Below are positions 1 to 9,655 of a stretch of DNA of 64,000 bases, one piece after another; position 1 is the stretch's first letter; each line of letters opens with the position of its first letter. Below the pieces are notes generated by a model that made no database searches, was not told the origin of the DNA, and was given only the letters and a program-made list of their open reading frames with translations. Source of the stretch: Actinorhabdospora filicis (GTDB lineage Bacteria > Actinomycetota > Actinomycetes > Mycobacteriales > Micromonosporaceae); the NCBI RefSeq assembly GCF_030269765.1, contig NZ_BSTX01000003.1, positions 801,959 through 865,958 on the forward strand, in the 5' to 3' direction. Position numbers and translations under genes: made by a program.

Positions 1-427
1 GGAATGGGGTGAGACCCAAGGTGAGGCGACTGGCGGACCACGGTGGCCTCGCGAGGCGAACCCCGGCTGGTGAAGCGGCGCGACCCCGACGCCCCAGGGC
101 ATGGGCAGGGGTGAGGCGCGTGGCCCGCAAGCCGAGAGATGGCGGGGGAGAGATGGCGGGGCGAGAGAGGCGAGGGCTGGCGCGGTGCGGGCGAGGCCGC
201 GGGTGGGGTGAGAGCCGAGGCCCGCTGGCTGAAGGGCTACTGGGAGCGGCCTCGCGAGGTGAACCCCGGCCGGTGAGCCGTGTGTCCCCGGTGGCCCGGG
301 GCGTGGGCTGGGTGAGTTCCGTGGCCCGCACGCCGAAAGACGGCGGGGGGTGACGGCGGGGGGTGACGGCGGGGGGTGACGGCGGGGGGTGACGGCAGCG
401 GAAGACAGCGGCGGAGCCCCCGCCCCC
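1..427. other. gene-free, G-rich repetitive stretch
   Basis: No open frame here looks like a real protein; those present are arginine/proline-rich translations of skewed sequence. The stretch is strongly G-rich on the + strand. It holds an imperfect direct repeat of about 30 bp (46-75 and 249-278, sharing gcctcgcgagg and gaaccccggc) and a short tandem array at 339-396. It lies beyond the 3' end of the DUF2252 gene, so it may include that gene's terminator, but I see no clean stem-loop. Confidence 0.6.
339..396. repeat. 13-bp tandem repeat, four full copies
   Basis: The unit gacggcggggggt is repeated perfectly at 339-351, 352-364, 365-377 and 378-390, followed by a six-base partial copy. There are no spacers, so it is not a CRISPR. 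It is probably a slippage-prone microsatellite; copy number may vary between strains. Its G-runs could form G-quadruplexes on the + strand. Confidence 0.85.
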
Positions 428-1789
428 TCACCCCACCCGAACCTCCCCCCGCCTCACCGCCCTCCCCAACTCCTCAAAATCCCGCTCCGTCTGGTCCGCA
501 TACGAAAACGCGTACCTCACCAGCGACTCGTCAAGACTCTCCCCATCCGAGCAGTACCCCGCCAAAACCCGCACATCCAGCGACCGCGCATGCGCCCGCG
601 CCAGCAACGCCCCCGCCAGCCGCCCGTAATCGTCCAAATCATGATGCGACAACGCCGAAGGGTCGATCTTCCCCTTCCGGTTCCGGAACTGCCGCACGAT
701 GTAGTCCCGCCCCTGCACCGACGTCCACCCCAGCAGCACGTCCGTATCGGCCTGCACCAGCCGCGACCCCCGCACCACTCGCTCACCCTCGTGCCGGGAC
801 GGCGCAAGCCCGAGGTACGGCGCCAGCGCCGACCCGATCGCCTGTTTGACCTGCAGGATCATCGGCTCGTCCCCGTTGCCGCGCATGAGGACGAGGTAGT
901 TGCGCAGTCCCACCGATCCGGTGCCGACCACGCGGAAGGCCACGTCGTAGACGGTGTAGCGGCGGATGAGCGCGGCGAGTGAGTCGGGGAGGGTGGTGGT
1001 GTACTCGTCGAGTCCGGCGACCACGGCGTCGGCGACTTCCGCGGAGACGGGGGTGAGGGTGGGCGGGTCGGCGACGAAGCGCCAGTCGCCGTTGCCGTCG
1101 CGGCGGGTCCATTTCGCCGCGGCCTTCGCCGAGGTGTTCTTGCGGGCCTTGGCGGCGGCGTCCTGGAGTTCGTCGATGAGGTCGTGGGAGCCGATGCGGC
1201 GGAGGGTCTTCTCGTCGGCGAGGGCGTACCAGGAGTCGAGGAACGGCTGGGCGGCGAGCGCGGCGGCGGCGCGGCGGTAGAGCTCGACGGTGTCGTGGAC
1301 GGCCGAGCGGCAGTGTTTCTCCGATACTCCGGCGACGCGGCCGGCGAGCACCAGTGATGTCGCGAGGCGTTTGACGTCCCATTCCCAGGGGCCGGGGGCG
1401 GTTTCGTCGAAGTCGTTGAAGTCGATGACGATCTCGCCGTCCTTGCGCCCGAAGAGGCCGACGTTGGCGGCGTGGGCGTCGCCGCAGAGTTGCGCGGTGA
1501 TGCCGGAGGTGGGGTCGTCGGCGAGGTCGTGGGCCATGAGCCCGGCGGCGCCCCGGAAAAACGAGAACGGCGAGGCGAGCATGCGTTCGACGCGCAGGGG
1601 GATCAGCGAGGGCACACGTCCCGCGGAGGTGGCGCGGATGTACTCGGTGATGGTGGGCCGCCCGGCGGTGGGCGCGTGGTCGCGGTGGACGGCGTGGTCG
1701 GCGATGTCGCGCAGGGCCCGGCCGTGGGCGTGGGCGTCCTCGGGGGCGGTCCAGGACCGCCAGTCCGTCCTCTGTCGATGCACGTCCAC
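428..1789 (-). CDS. DUF2252 family protein
   Basis: A 453-residue protein of the DUF2252 family, which is distantly related to protein and aminoglycoside kinases and has no established biochemical role. Visible landmarks are GDAHAANVG (about residues 103-111), DFNDFDET (123-130) and WEWDVKRL (135-142), resembling a kinase-like catalytic core. The open frame continues upstream across the divergent channel gene at 1887, so the start must be internal. GTG at 1789 gives the usual family length; a second GTG lies two codons later, and no strong ribosome-binding site decides between them. No signal peptide or membrane segment is seen. The family call is firm; start and function are uncertain. Confidence 0.85.
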   Translation of the reverse strand: MDVHRQRTDWRSWTAPEDAHAHGRALRDIADHAVHRDHAPTAGRPTITEYIRATSAGRVPSLIPLRVERMLASPFSFFRGAAGLMAHDLADDPTSGITAQLCGDAHAANVGLFGRKDGEIVIDFNDFDETAPGPWEWDVKRLATSLVLAGRVAGVSEKHCRSAVHDTVELYRRAAAALAAQPFLDSWYALADEKTLRRIGSHDLIDELQDAAAKARKNTSAKAAAKWTRRDGNGDWRFVADPPTLTPVSAEVADAVVAGLDEYTTTLPDSLAALIRRYTVYDVAFRVVGTGSVGLRNYLVLMRGNGDEPMILQVKQAIGSALAPYLGLAPSRHEGERVVRGSRLVQADTDVLLGWTSVQGRDYIVRQFRNRKGKIDPSALSHHDLDDYGRLAGALLARAHARSLDVRVLAGYCSDGESLDESLVRYAFSYADQTERDFEELGRAVRRGEVRVG

Positions 1790-1886
1790 AAGTGTGCCGC
1801 GCGCTACCTCGCCGCGCGGCTTCCTTTCGCGCACCGGCGGCGGCCGTAGTCTGATCCGGCCCAAACGGTGAGTCCTGGAGTGACCG

Positions 1887-2498
1887 ATGCTCGTGCTCGA
1901 CCTGATCGGCGTGGCGGTGTTCGCCGCGTCCGGCGCTTCGGCGGGTGTCGCCAAGCGCCTCGACCTGTTCGGTGTGGTGTTCGTGGGCATGGTGACCGCC
2001 CTGGGGGGTGGGGTGATCCGTGACGTGGTGATCGGCTCGACGCCGCCGCTGGCGTTCACCGACTGGGAGTACGCCACCACGGCGTGCCTGACGTCGCTGG
2101 CGGTGTTCTGGCTGCATCCGCAGGTCGACCGGCTGCGGCGCACGATGCTGGTGCTGGACGCCGCCGGGCTCGGCCTGTTCAGCGTGGTCGGGGCGATGAA
2201 GGGCGTGGACTTCCACGTGCCGCTGGTCGGCTCGATCATGGTCGGCATGATCACCGGCATCGGTGGCGGCGTGATCCGCGATGTGCTCACCAAGGAGATT
2301 CCGGTGGTCCTGCACCGCGAGATCTACGCCTCGGCCTCGCTGCTGGGCGCGGCGGTCGTCGTGACCGTCACCCACTTCGGGATCGCCCGGCCCGTCCCGA
2401 TCATCGGGGCGATCCTGCTGGTGTTCGGGCTGCGGCTGCTGTCGCTGTACCGGCGCTGGTCGGCGCCGACGCCGCGGGTGGGTCCCACCTCGGGATAA
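1887..2498 (+). CDS. TRIC family (UPF0126) membrane channel protein
   Basis: A 203-residue polytopic membrane protein of the trimeric intracellular cation channel family, formerly UPF0126 (E. coli YicG). The family's internal duplication is clear: GGGVIRD occurs at residues 40-46 and again at 126-132, each within a glycine-rich hydrophobic repeat. About seven membrane segments are expected. Bacterial TRIC proteins form K+-permeable trimers in vitro, but their physiological role is unsettled. The start is supported by a CTGGAG Shine-Dalgarno sequence just upstream. It diverges from the DUF2252 gene across about 97 bp. Confidence 0.9.
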   Translation: MLVLDLIGVAVFAASGASAGVAKRLDLFGVVFVGMVTALGGGVIRDVVIGSTPPLAFTDWEYATTACLTSLAVFWLHPQVDRLRRTMLVLDAAGLGLFSVVGAMKGVDFHVPLVGSIMVGMITGIGGGVIRDVLTKEIPVVLHREIYASASLLGAAVVVTVTHFGIARPVPIIGAILLVFGLRLLSLYRRWSAPTPRVGPTSG

Positions 2499-2526
2499 AG
2501 CGCGCGACATGGGCGTGATCGTCCCC

Positions 2527-2532
2527 GATACT
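2527..2532 (+). promoter_or_regulatory. candidate leaderless -10 box
   Basis: GATACT fits TANNNT loosely and ends seven bases before the GTG of the methyltransferase gene, so transcription would begin at or near the start codon. No convincing -35 element is seen. Confidence 0.4.
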
Positions 2533-2539
2533 GCCGGAC

Positions 2540-3274
2540 GTGACAGCGACGTACACCGATGCCGAAGCCGCCGCCCTCTACGACGTGCTGAACCCCTGGG
2601 ATCCGGCCGAGTGGCCGGGTGACGCGTTCTACGCCGGGCTGATCGAGGACGCCGAGAGCGTCCTGGACGTCGGCTGCGGCACCGGGCAGGCACTGGCCCA
2701 CGCCCGCGCCGCCGGGCACACCGGGCGGCTGGCGGGCATCGACCCGGACGCCGCCGCGCTCGACGTCGCGCGGGCCCGCGCCGAGGCCGAGTGGGTCCTG
2801 GGGACCGCCGCGAACATCCCGTGGACGGGCGAGTTCGAGCTGGCGTTCATGACCGGGCACGCCTTCCAGTTCATCCCCGCCGCCGAGCTGGACCGCTCGC
2901 TGCGCGCGATCCGCGCGGCCCTGCGTCCCGGCGGGCGCTTCGCCTTCGAGACGCGCCACCCTCAGGCGCGCGCGTGGGAGCACTGGATCCCCGCCAACGA
3001 GGACACCGTCACCGACGCCGCCGGGCGCGTCCTGCGCGTCTGGCACGACCTGGAGTCGGTCACCGGCGACGAGGTCACCTTCACCGGCACCACCGCCGAC
3101 CCCGACGGGACGGTCCTGCGCGTGGAGCGCGCCACTCTCCGGTTCATCACCGAGGACGCGCTCGACACGGCTCTGGCGGCGGCCGGCTTCACCGTGGAAG
3201 CACGGCACGGGTATTGGGACGGCCGCCCGGTGGACGCCGCCTCTCGCGAGATCATCACGATCGCGCGGGCGTGA
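2540..3274 (+). CDS. class I SAM-dependent methyltransferase
   Basis: A 244-residue cytoplasmic methyltransferase. The SAM-binding motif I is VLDVGCGTGQ (residues 41-50) and an acidic motif II lies near GIDPDAAAL. The C-terminal half has a beta-rich insert of the kind that holds a small-molecule substrate. The substrate cannot be read from sequence. The GTG start has no Shine-Dalgarno sequence, but GATACT at 2527-2532 ends seven bases upstream, the spacing of a -10 box for leaderless transcription. It converges on the DUF3039 gene with three bases between them. Confidence 0.85.
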   Translation: MTATYTDAEAAALYDVLNPWDPAEWPGDAFYAGLIEDAESVLDVGCGTGQALAHARAAGHTGRLAGIDPDAAALDVARARAEAEWVLGTAANIPWTGEFELAFMTGHAFQFIPAAELDRSLRAIRAALRPGGRFAFETRHPQARAWEHWIPANEDTVTDAAGRVLRVWHDLESVTGDEVTFTGTTADPDGTVLRVERATLRFITEDALDTALAAAGFTVEARHGYWDGRPVDAASREIITIARA

Positions 3275-3277
3275 GGA

Positions 3278-3523
3278 CTACTCGCCCCGCATCGACTCGT
3301 GGATCTCCTTGCACTCGGGGCAGATCGGGAAACGCTCGGGATCACGGGAGGGCACCCACAGCTTGCCGCACAGGGCGCGCACCGGCGTCCCGTTCACCAT
3401 CGCCTCCATGAGCTTGTCCTTCGGCACATAGTGCGCGAAGCGCTCATGGTCACCCTCGTCGTAGCGGAGTTCGCTGACGCGCTCCTCGATGATCGTGCCG
3501 CCGTCGGTCTGCGGGTTGGTCAC
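3278..3523 (-). CDS. DUF3039 family small zinc-ribbon-like protein
   Basis: An 81-residue protein matching the actinobacterial DUF3039 family. The C-terminal half holds CGKLW (C52) and CPEC (C68, C71), so at least three cysteines could bind a metal. The N-terminal half is acidic and polar. No enzymatic function is known. It is followed upstream on the same strand by the DUF3099 gene about 60 bp away, and the two may be cotranscribed. Confidence 0.85.
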   Translation of the reverse strand: MTNPQTDGGTIIEERVSELRYDEGDHERFAHYVPKDKLMEAMVNGTPVRALCGKLWVPSRDPERFPICPECKEIHESMRGE

Positions 3524-3581
3524 GTGAGGCTCCGGATCGGTCGGTTAACGAAAGACCCGTCCAGTGTCGCACGCGGCCGCA

Positions 3582-3923
3582 CTACTCGTCGGCGTCCACC
3601 ACCGTGTGCGGACGGGCCTCCAGCGCGCGCGGATCGTCCGGCTCGGGACGCTTGTGGAAGAAGTGCCGCAACCGGTGCTGCTCCTTGGGCGGACGGTCAT
3701 TGGCCAGCAGCACCGCGAACCACGGCAGCAACGCGCCGCCCACGATGCACCCCAGCGCCCACAGCCACGCCAGCGGCACCTTCAGCGTCACCAGGACCAC
3801 GGCCAGGATCACCAGCACGATGCGCGCGCACATCATCAGCACGTACCGAAGACGCCGGTCGCGCAGCTGCTCGTCCTGGCTCTTCTCCGCGTTGGTGATC
3901 AGCGCGGGCCTGCCATCCGCCAT
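3582..3923 (-). CDS. DUF3099 family membrane protein
   Basis: A 113-residue protein with two membrane segments (about residues 28-47 and 51-74) and a charged C-terminal tail, matching the actinobacterial DUF3099 family. The start at MADGRPAL was chosen because the family begins shortly before the conserved ALITNAE-type segment; the longer open frame runs into the divergent dtd gene. Function is unknown. It lies upstream of the DUF3039 gene on the same strand. Confidence 0.8.
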   Translation of the reverse strand: MADGRPALITNAEKSQDEQLRDRRLRYVLMMCARIVLVILAVVLVTLKVPLAWLWALGCIVGGALLPWFAVLLANDRPPKEQHRLRHFFHKRPEPDDPRALEARPHTVVDADE

Positions 3924-3996
3924 ACCCCCAGCCTGCCAGATCCGCACGACGGCGGCCGTGCCAGGATCGAACGGTTTCGACGAGGGAGGGAAGAAA

Positions 3997-4419
3997 ATGC
4001 GCGCTGTGGTGCAGACCGTCTCCGAGGCGAGTGTCACCGTCGGCGGGGAGGTCGTCGGAGAGATCCGCGACGGCCTGCTGGTCTTGCTCGGCGTCACCCA
4101 CACCGACGACGAGGCCGTCGCCGCCAAGATGGCCCGCAAGATCTGGGACCTGCGCATCATCGACGGCGAGAAGTCCGCAAGCGACCTCGGCGCGCCCGTC
4201 CTCGTGGTATCCCAGTTCACCCTTTACGGTGACGCCCGCAAGGGCCGCCGCCCCACCTGGACGGCCGCCGCGCCCGGACCCGTCGCCGAACCCCTCGTCA
4301 ACGCCGTGGTCACCGCCCTGCGCGAACACGGCGCCGTGGTCGAGACCGGACGCTTCGGCGCCGACATGTACGTGGCGAGCGTCAACGTAGGTCCCCGGAC
4401 CGTCCTCCTCGAACTCTGA
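3997..4419 (+). CDS. dtd: D-aminoacyl-tRNA deacylase
   Basis: A 140-residue Dtd that hydrolyses D-amino acids from mischarged tRNA, notably D-Tyr-tRNA, as cytoplasmic quality control. The family signatures are present: SQFTL at residues 72-76 and the Gly-Pro motif GPRT at 132-135, which forms the chiral-proofreading site across the dimer. Length is typical. The ATG at 3997 is preceded by the purine-rich sequence gagggaggg; the longer frame reads through the divergent DUF3099 gene and is rejected. The preserved motifs argue for an active enzyme. Confidence 0.95.
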   Translation: MRAVVQTVSEASVTVGGEVVGEIRDGLLVLLGVTHTDDEAVAAKMARKIWDLRIIDGEKSASDLGAPVLVVSQFTLYGDARKGRRPTWTAAAPGPVAEPLVNAVVTALREHGAVVETGRFGADMYVASVNVGPRTVLLEL

Positions 4420-4466
4420 GGGCTCATAAACTCGAACGGCCGTTTGTGACCCTTGGGAGCCCACGC

Positions 4467-6167
4467 ATGATCGATCTCGACGCCCTGCCGCCACTACGAG
4501 CGTGGCAGCGCAAGGCACTGGTCTCGTACCTGCGCGCCCGCGACCGCGACTTCCTCGCCGTGGCCACCCCCGGCGCCGGGAAGACCACCTTCGCGCTGCG
4601 CGTCGCCGCCGAGATGCTCAATGACGGCACCGTCGAGCAGCTCATGGTCGTCGCCCCCACCGAGCACCTGAAGCTCCAGTGGGCCCAGGCCGCCGCCCGC
4701 GTCGGGATCTCCCTCGACCACACCTTCCGCAACGCCGACGTCCACCAGTCCAGCGACTTCCACGGCGCCGTGGTCACCTACGCCCAGATCGGCGCCGACC
4801 CCGCCGTCCACCGCCGCCGCACCATGACCCGCCGCACCATGGTCGTCCTCGACGAGGTCCACCACGCCGGCGACTCCCGCAGCTGGGGCGAAGGCGTCCG
4901 CCTCGCCTACGAGCACGCCGAACGCCGCCTGTGCCTCACCGGAACACCCTTCCGCTCCGACGACAACCCCATCCCCTTCGTCACCTACGAACACGGGCCC
5001 GGCGGCCTGCTCACCTCCCGGCCCGACTCGGTATACGGCTACTCCGAGGCGCTCGCCGACCACGTCGTGCGGCCCGTGATGTTCCTGGCCTACTCCGGCG
5101 AGGCCCGCTGGCGCACCCGCGCCGGCGACGAACTCGCCGTCCGCCTGGGCGAACCCCTCACCAAGGACCTCACCTCCCAGGCCTGGCGCACCGCCCTCGA
5201 CCCCACCGGCGAATGGATGCCGCAGGTCCTGCGCGCCGCCGACGCCCGCCTCACCGCCCTGCGCGGCGCCGGGATGGGCGACGCCGGCGGCCTCATCATC
5301 GCCTCCGACCAGACCCAGGCCCGCGCCTACGCACGGCTCATCGAACGCATCACTGGGCTCCCACCGGTCGTGGTCCTGTCCGACGACGCCGGCTCCTCCG
5401 ACAAGATCGCCAAGTTCGCCGAGTCGGACGACAAATGGCTGGTCGCCGTCCGCATGGTCTCCGAAGGCGTCGACATCCCCCGCCTCGCCGTAGGGGTGTA
5501 CGCGACCAACGCGCACACGCCCCTGTTCTTCGCGCAGGCCATCGGCCGCTTCGTGCGCGCCCGGCGTCCCGGCGAGACCGCCACGGTGTTCGTGCCCTCG
5601 GTGGCACCGCTGCTGGAACTCGCCGCCGACCTGGAACGGCAGCGCGACCACGTCCTCGGCGGACCCAAGGACGAGGACCCCGAGGCGCTGCTGCGCGAGG
5701 CCAACCGCGAGGAGAAGGCCGGAGAGGACGACCGGCGCACGACCGAGACGCTGCACACGTCGGCGGAGCTCGACCAGGTGATCTTCGACGGGACGTCGTT
5801 CGGGACGCCCGTGGCGTCCGGGACGCCGGAGGAGGAGGAGTTCCTGGGGCTGCCGGGGCTGCTGACGCCGGACCAGGTGTCGATGCTGCTGTCGAAGCGG
5901 CAGGCGGAGCAGATGGCGCGGTCTTCTTCCTCGCCGCGGGCGGTTCCCGCGGCGCCTTCGTCGCCGCAGAGGAACATGACGGCGGCGGAGCGGCGGGTGG
6001 GGTTGCGGCGGCAGCTGAACGCGCTGGTGGCTTCGCGGCATCATGCGACGAATGAGCCGCACGGGAAGATTCATGCGGAGTTGCGGAGGTTGTGCGGGGG
6101 GCCGCCTAGTGCGCAGGCGACGATCGAGCAGTTGGAGGAGAGGATCGCGCGGATTCGGGATTGGTGA
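4467..6167 (+). CDS. superfamily II DEAD/DEAH-type helicase
   Basis: A 566-residue SF2 helicase-like ATPase. Visible are Walker A TPGAGKT (34-40), motif II DEVHH (129-133), motif III-like LTGTPFR (157-163) and a motif VI-like QAIGRFVRARR in the second RecA-like domain. The C-terminal 130 residues are a low-complexity linker and a basic helical tail. The ATG at 4467 has GGGAG upstream and is preferred to the in-frame GTG at 4446. Third-position use shifts from C-rich to G-rich near base 5725. Related proteins occur in many actinomycetes as putative DNA repair or RNA helicases; the substrate is not evident. Confidence 0.9.
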   Translation: MIDLDALPPLRAWQRKALVSYLRARDRDFLAVATPGAGKTTFALRVAAEMLNDGTVEQLMVVAPTEHLKLQWAQAAARVGISLDHTFRNADVHQSSDFHGAVVTYAQIGADPAVHRRRTMTRRTMVVLDEVHHAGDSRSWGEGVRLAYEHAERRLCLTGTPFRSDDNPIPFVTYEHGPGGLLTSRPDSVYGYSEALADHVVRPVMFLAYSGEARWRTRAGDELAVRLGEPLTKDLTSQAWRTALDPTGEWMPQVLRAADARLTALRGAGMGDAGGLIIASDQTQARAYARLIERITGLPPVVVLSDDAGSSDKIAKFAESDDKWLVAVRMVSEGVDIPRLAVGVYATNAHTPLFFAQAIGRFVRARRPGETATVFVPSVAPLLELAADLERQRDHVLGGPKDEDPEALLREANREEKAGEDDRRTTETLHTSAELDQVIFDGTSFGTPVASGTPEEEEFLGLPGLLTPDQVSMLLSKRQAEQMARSSSSPRAVPAAPSSPQRNMTAAERRVGLRRQLNALVASRHHATNEPHGKIHAELRRLCGGPPSAQATIEQLEERIARIRDW

Positions 6168-6317
6168 GGGGGGTGGGGCTCTCTCTTTGGGCGCAGGACC
6201 TCGGCTTGCGGGGCATCCCGGGGGTCTCTCCTACCCCGTGCGCCTCATGCCAGTCGACGTGCGTAGCGGCCTGACTTGGGCTGCAGCAGCCCGGGTCGCG
6301 CCGCCCTGGGCCGCAGC

Positions 6318-6550
6318 GCCCCCGGGGCCCATCGGCCTCGTCGTGCCTCTCCGCCTTGGCCCGTCGCCTTCCATCCCCACCGTGGTCGGTCGGCGTGCTG
6401 GCCGCGGATCTTCCGTCGTTCGGTCTCGCTCTAGCACCACCCCGGCCCGCACCGGCCTCATCTCGCCTCTCCCCCTGCCGCGTCCCCTTCCATCCCCACC
6501 GTGATCGTTCGGGTTGCTGCCTGCGGATCTCCCGTCGTTCGGCCTTGGCG
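6318..6550. repeat. two-copy imperfect direct repeat, ~115 bp
   Basis: The core ccttccatccccaccgtg occurs at 6367 and 6486, an offset of 119 bases. Similarity extends both ways: cggcctc and gcctctcc upstream, and gcggatct plus ccgtcgttcgg downstream. Copies run roughly 6318-6435 and 6437-6550. Divergence suggests an old duplication. Confidence 0.75.
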
Positions 6551-6555
6551 ACGGT

Positions 6556-6619
6556 GAACGAGGAACCTGGGGGTGTCAAGACGGTAGAGCGTGTCTTGAC
6601 ACCCCCAGAACCCTCGTTC
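6556..6619. repeat. 64-nt near-perfect hairpin element
   Basis: Outer arms gaacgagg (6556-6563) and cctcgttc (6612-6619) are followed by an AAC/AAC mismatch, then a perfect 16-bp stem ctgggggtgtcaagac (6567-6582) with its complement (6593-6608) around a 10-base loop. It is far longer than a usual terminator, has no T-tract, and sits 390 bp from the helicase stop. A miniature mobile element or a structured RNA are possible. Confidence 0.85.
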
Positions 6620-6746
6620 CAAAGACCCGTCAGGCCGCACGCCGAAAGATCCAGCTCTCGAAGGAAAGGTTGTGCGGGGCCTCGTCTGTCGTGACGGGCA
6701 GGTTTGCAAGCTGCGGGTCAGGTCAAGAGCCCTACCCTGCTACGCA

Positions 6747-7060
6747 TCGCACCCGGGTTGTGACATCGTCACCGGTTCTCGTCTCGGGCGGGCTTCACCC
6801 ACCGCTGGCGTGCCCACACCGCCAGGACTTCGTCTCGCCCTCACTGCACGGGGCTGCGCGTCGCACCCGGCTTTAGCCAGCGTCACCGGCTTATCTTCGG
6901 GCGGGCTTCACCCATCGCTGCTTGCCCGGCCCGGCTCTTGCCTTCGTCTCGCGCTTGCCGCACTTCAGGCTGCGCGCACATCGCACCCGGCTCATCTACC
7001 GTCTACCGCCCTGCGTTCGGGCTTGCTTCACCCCATGCTCGTGGGGGGCTCCGGTCGGTC
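6747..7060. repeat. three-copy diverged tandem repeat, ~115-120 bp
   Basis: The sequence tcgcacccgg starts copies at 6747, 6861 and 6981. Each then carries a gggcgggcttcaccca-like block about 40 bases in (6786, 6899 and 7018; gggcttgcttcacccca in the third). The first two copies match over most of their length; the third matches only over its first ~60 bases. No spacers or flanking genes suggest CRISPR. Confidence 0.8.
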
Positions 7061-7179
7061 TGTCGGCTTGCTGGGGGGCTTGCCGCGCTTCTCAGGCCGG
7101 GTTGTGCCTCTCGGTCTTCCGCCGTCCCACGTGCCGGTGTGGTGAAATCACCCGTTCGTGGAAGGCCTTGGATACGGAC

Positions 7180-7209
7180 ACGGCCCCCGGAGGTGTCTCC
7201 GGGGGCCGT
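7180..7209 (-). terminator. stem-loop terminator for DUF7455 gene
   Basis: A perfect 13-bp GC-rich stem (acggcccccggag at 7180-7192 with its complement at 7197-7209) closes a four-base loop, 16 bases beyond the stop codon at 7225. There is no long T-tract, as is common for actinomycete terminators. Confidence 0.75.
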
Positions 7210-7224
7210 TAAGTCCTGTTGTCC

Positions 7225-7464
7225 CTAGTTCTTGGACATCATGTCGCTGCCGCGCCAGGTGACCTCGGGGTCGACGACGTAGTCGACCGCGATCTTCACC
7301 AGCTGCTCGGCGTACTTGTTGGCGTGGTGTCCGCAGAACACCAGGTCGCCGGCTCCATCGGCAAGGAGAATTCGCACCTTGGCCGCTGCGGAGCACCGGT
7401 CGCAGCGCTCACCGGTGGTAGGACGCGCCGCCGTCTCCGGCGGGGGCATCAGGGTCGGGGTCAT
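7225..7464 (-). CDS. DUF7455 small CxxC protein
   Basis: A 79-residue protein of the DUF7455 type, conserved in actinobacteria. It has CDRC (about residues 21-24) and a later FCGHH, giving a possible Cys/His metal site. It is preceded by a strong gaggagga Shine-Dalgarno sequence. It lies just downstream of the principal sigma factor gene on the same strand but is separated from it by 366 bp, so it may have its own promoter. No function is established. Confidence 0.8.
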   Translation of the reverse strand: MTPTLMPPPETAARPTTGERCDRCSAAAKVRILLADGAGDLVFCGHHANKYAEQLVKIAVDYVVDPEVTWRGSDMMSKN

Positions 7465-7830
7465 TGACTCCTCCTCGTCCGCTGTGACCGGTCAACGCCA
7501 CTCGTCCTGACGTGGGCTGGTCCGGGGGTTACTTGACTCAAGGTCCAACACGTTACCGACGTCGTTGCCTTCCCCGATCTCGTCGTCGGCGACGTGTCTC
7601 ACACACAACCGCCTTGCACTACTGGATGTTCCCCGTTGTCGCGGGGAGCATTCCCATTGTCGCCGATCGGGGCGACGGTTTCGCCCGGGCGGCGCCCACC
7701 ACGGCGGTTTCCCGACGTAGCGGCGTCGCCACTGGCAGATCACGTTATCCGGCCCGCGGCCCGATCGGCAACCGGTGCGTACGCACAGGCGACCAAGGGC
7801 CGACGGACTGTGACCGAAGGGACCTGAAGA
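7465..7830. other. intergenic region between sigma factor and DUF7455 genes
   Basis: No gene is supported here. It must contain the sigma factor's transcript end and the promoter of the DUF7455 gene, but I see neither a strong stem-loop nor a clear pair of promoter hexamers. Confidence 0.5.
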
Positions 7831-9435
<1,605 letters not shown>

Positions 9436-9655
9436 GAACTACCTTCCGAGGCGGTTGGCGGGCACGCCGAACCGTGACCGGTTCGGGCTGATTTCTGGTT
9501 ACTTTCTTGGTCTGCGACCCCCGCTTCGCTCCGGCGTCGCGTGGGCAGGCGTGAATTGTAACGCCCTACTGCCCGGATCATCTTCTGTCAAGGCCGCTGT
9601 GACGAAAAAACCCGCGCCCTGATATCGGGCCGTGTTCACTTGGCACGATGGGGTC

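Larger units (their letters stand above)
6168..7179. other. gene-free, repeat-filled intergenic region
   Basis: About 1 kb with no convincing gene. The open frames in it translate repeats and have no family character or ribosome-binding sites. It contains two copies of a ~115-bp sequence (6318-6550), a 64-nt near-perfect hairpin (6556-6619) and three diverged copies of a second ~115-bp unit (6747-7060). It separates the helicase from the DUF7455/sigma-factor block. Confidence 0.7.

Noticed and set aside
339-396. CRISPR-like array
   Set aside because: The copies are directly adjacent without spacers and the unit is only 13 bp.
783-2693. 636-codon open frame on the minus strand
   Set aside because: It is a shadow of the DUF2252 and TRIC genes in another frame; Arg/Pro-rich, no family motifs, and covers divergent genes.
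6672-7145. 157-codon open frame in the repeat region
   Set aside because: It only translates the ~115-bp repeats; no start signal, and the frame differs from copy to copy.
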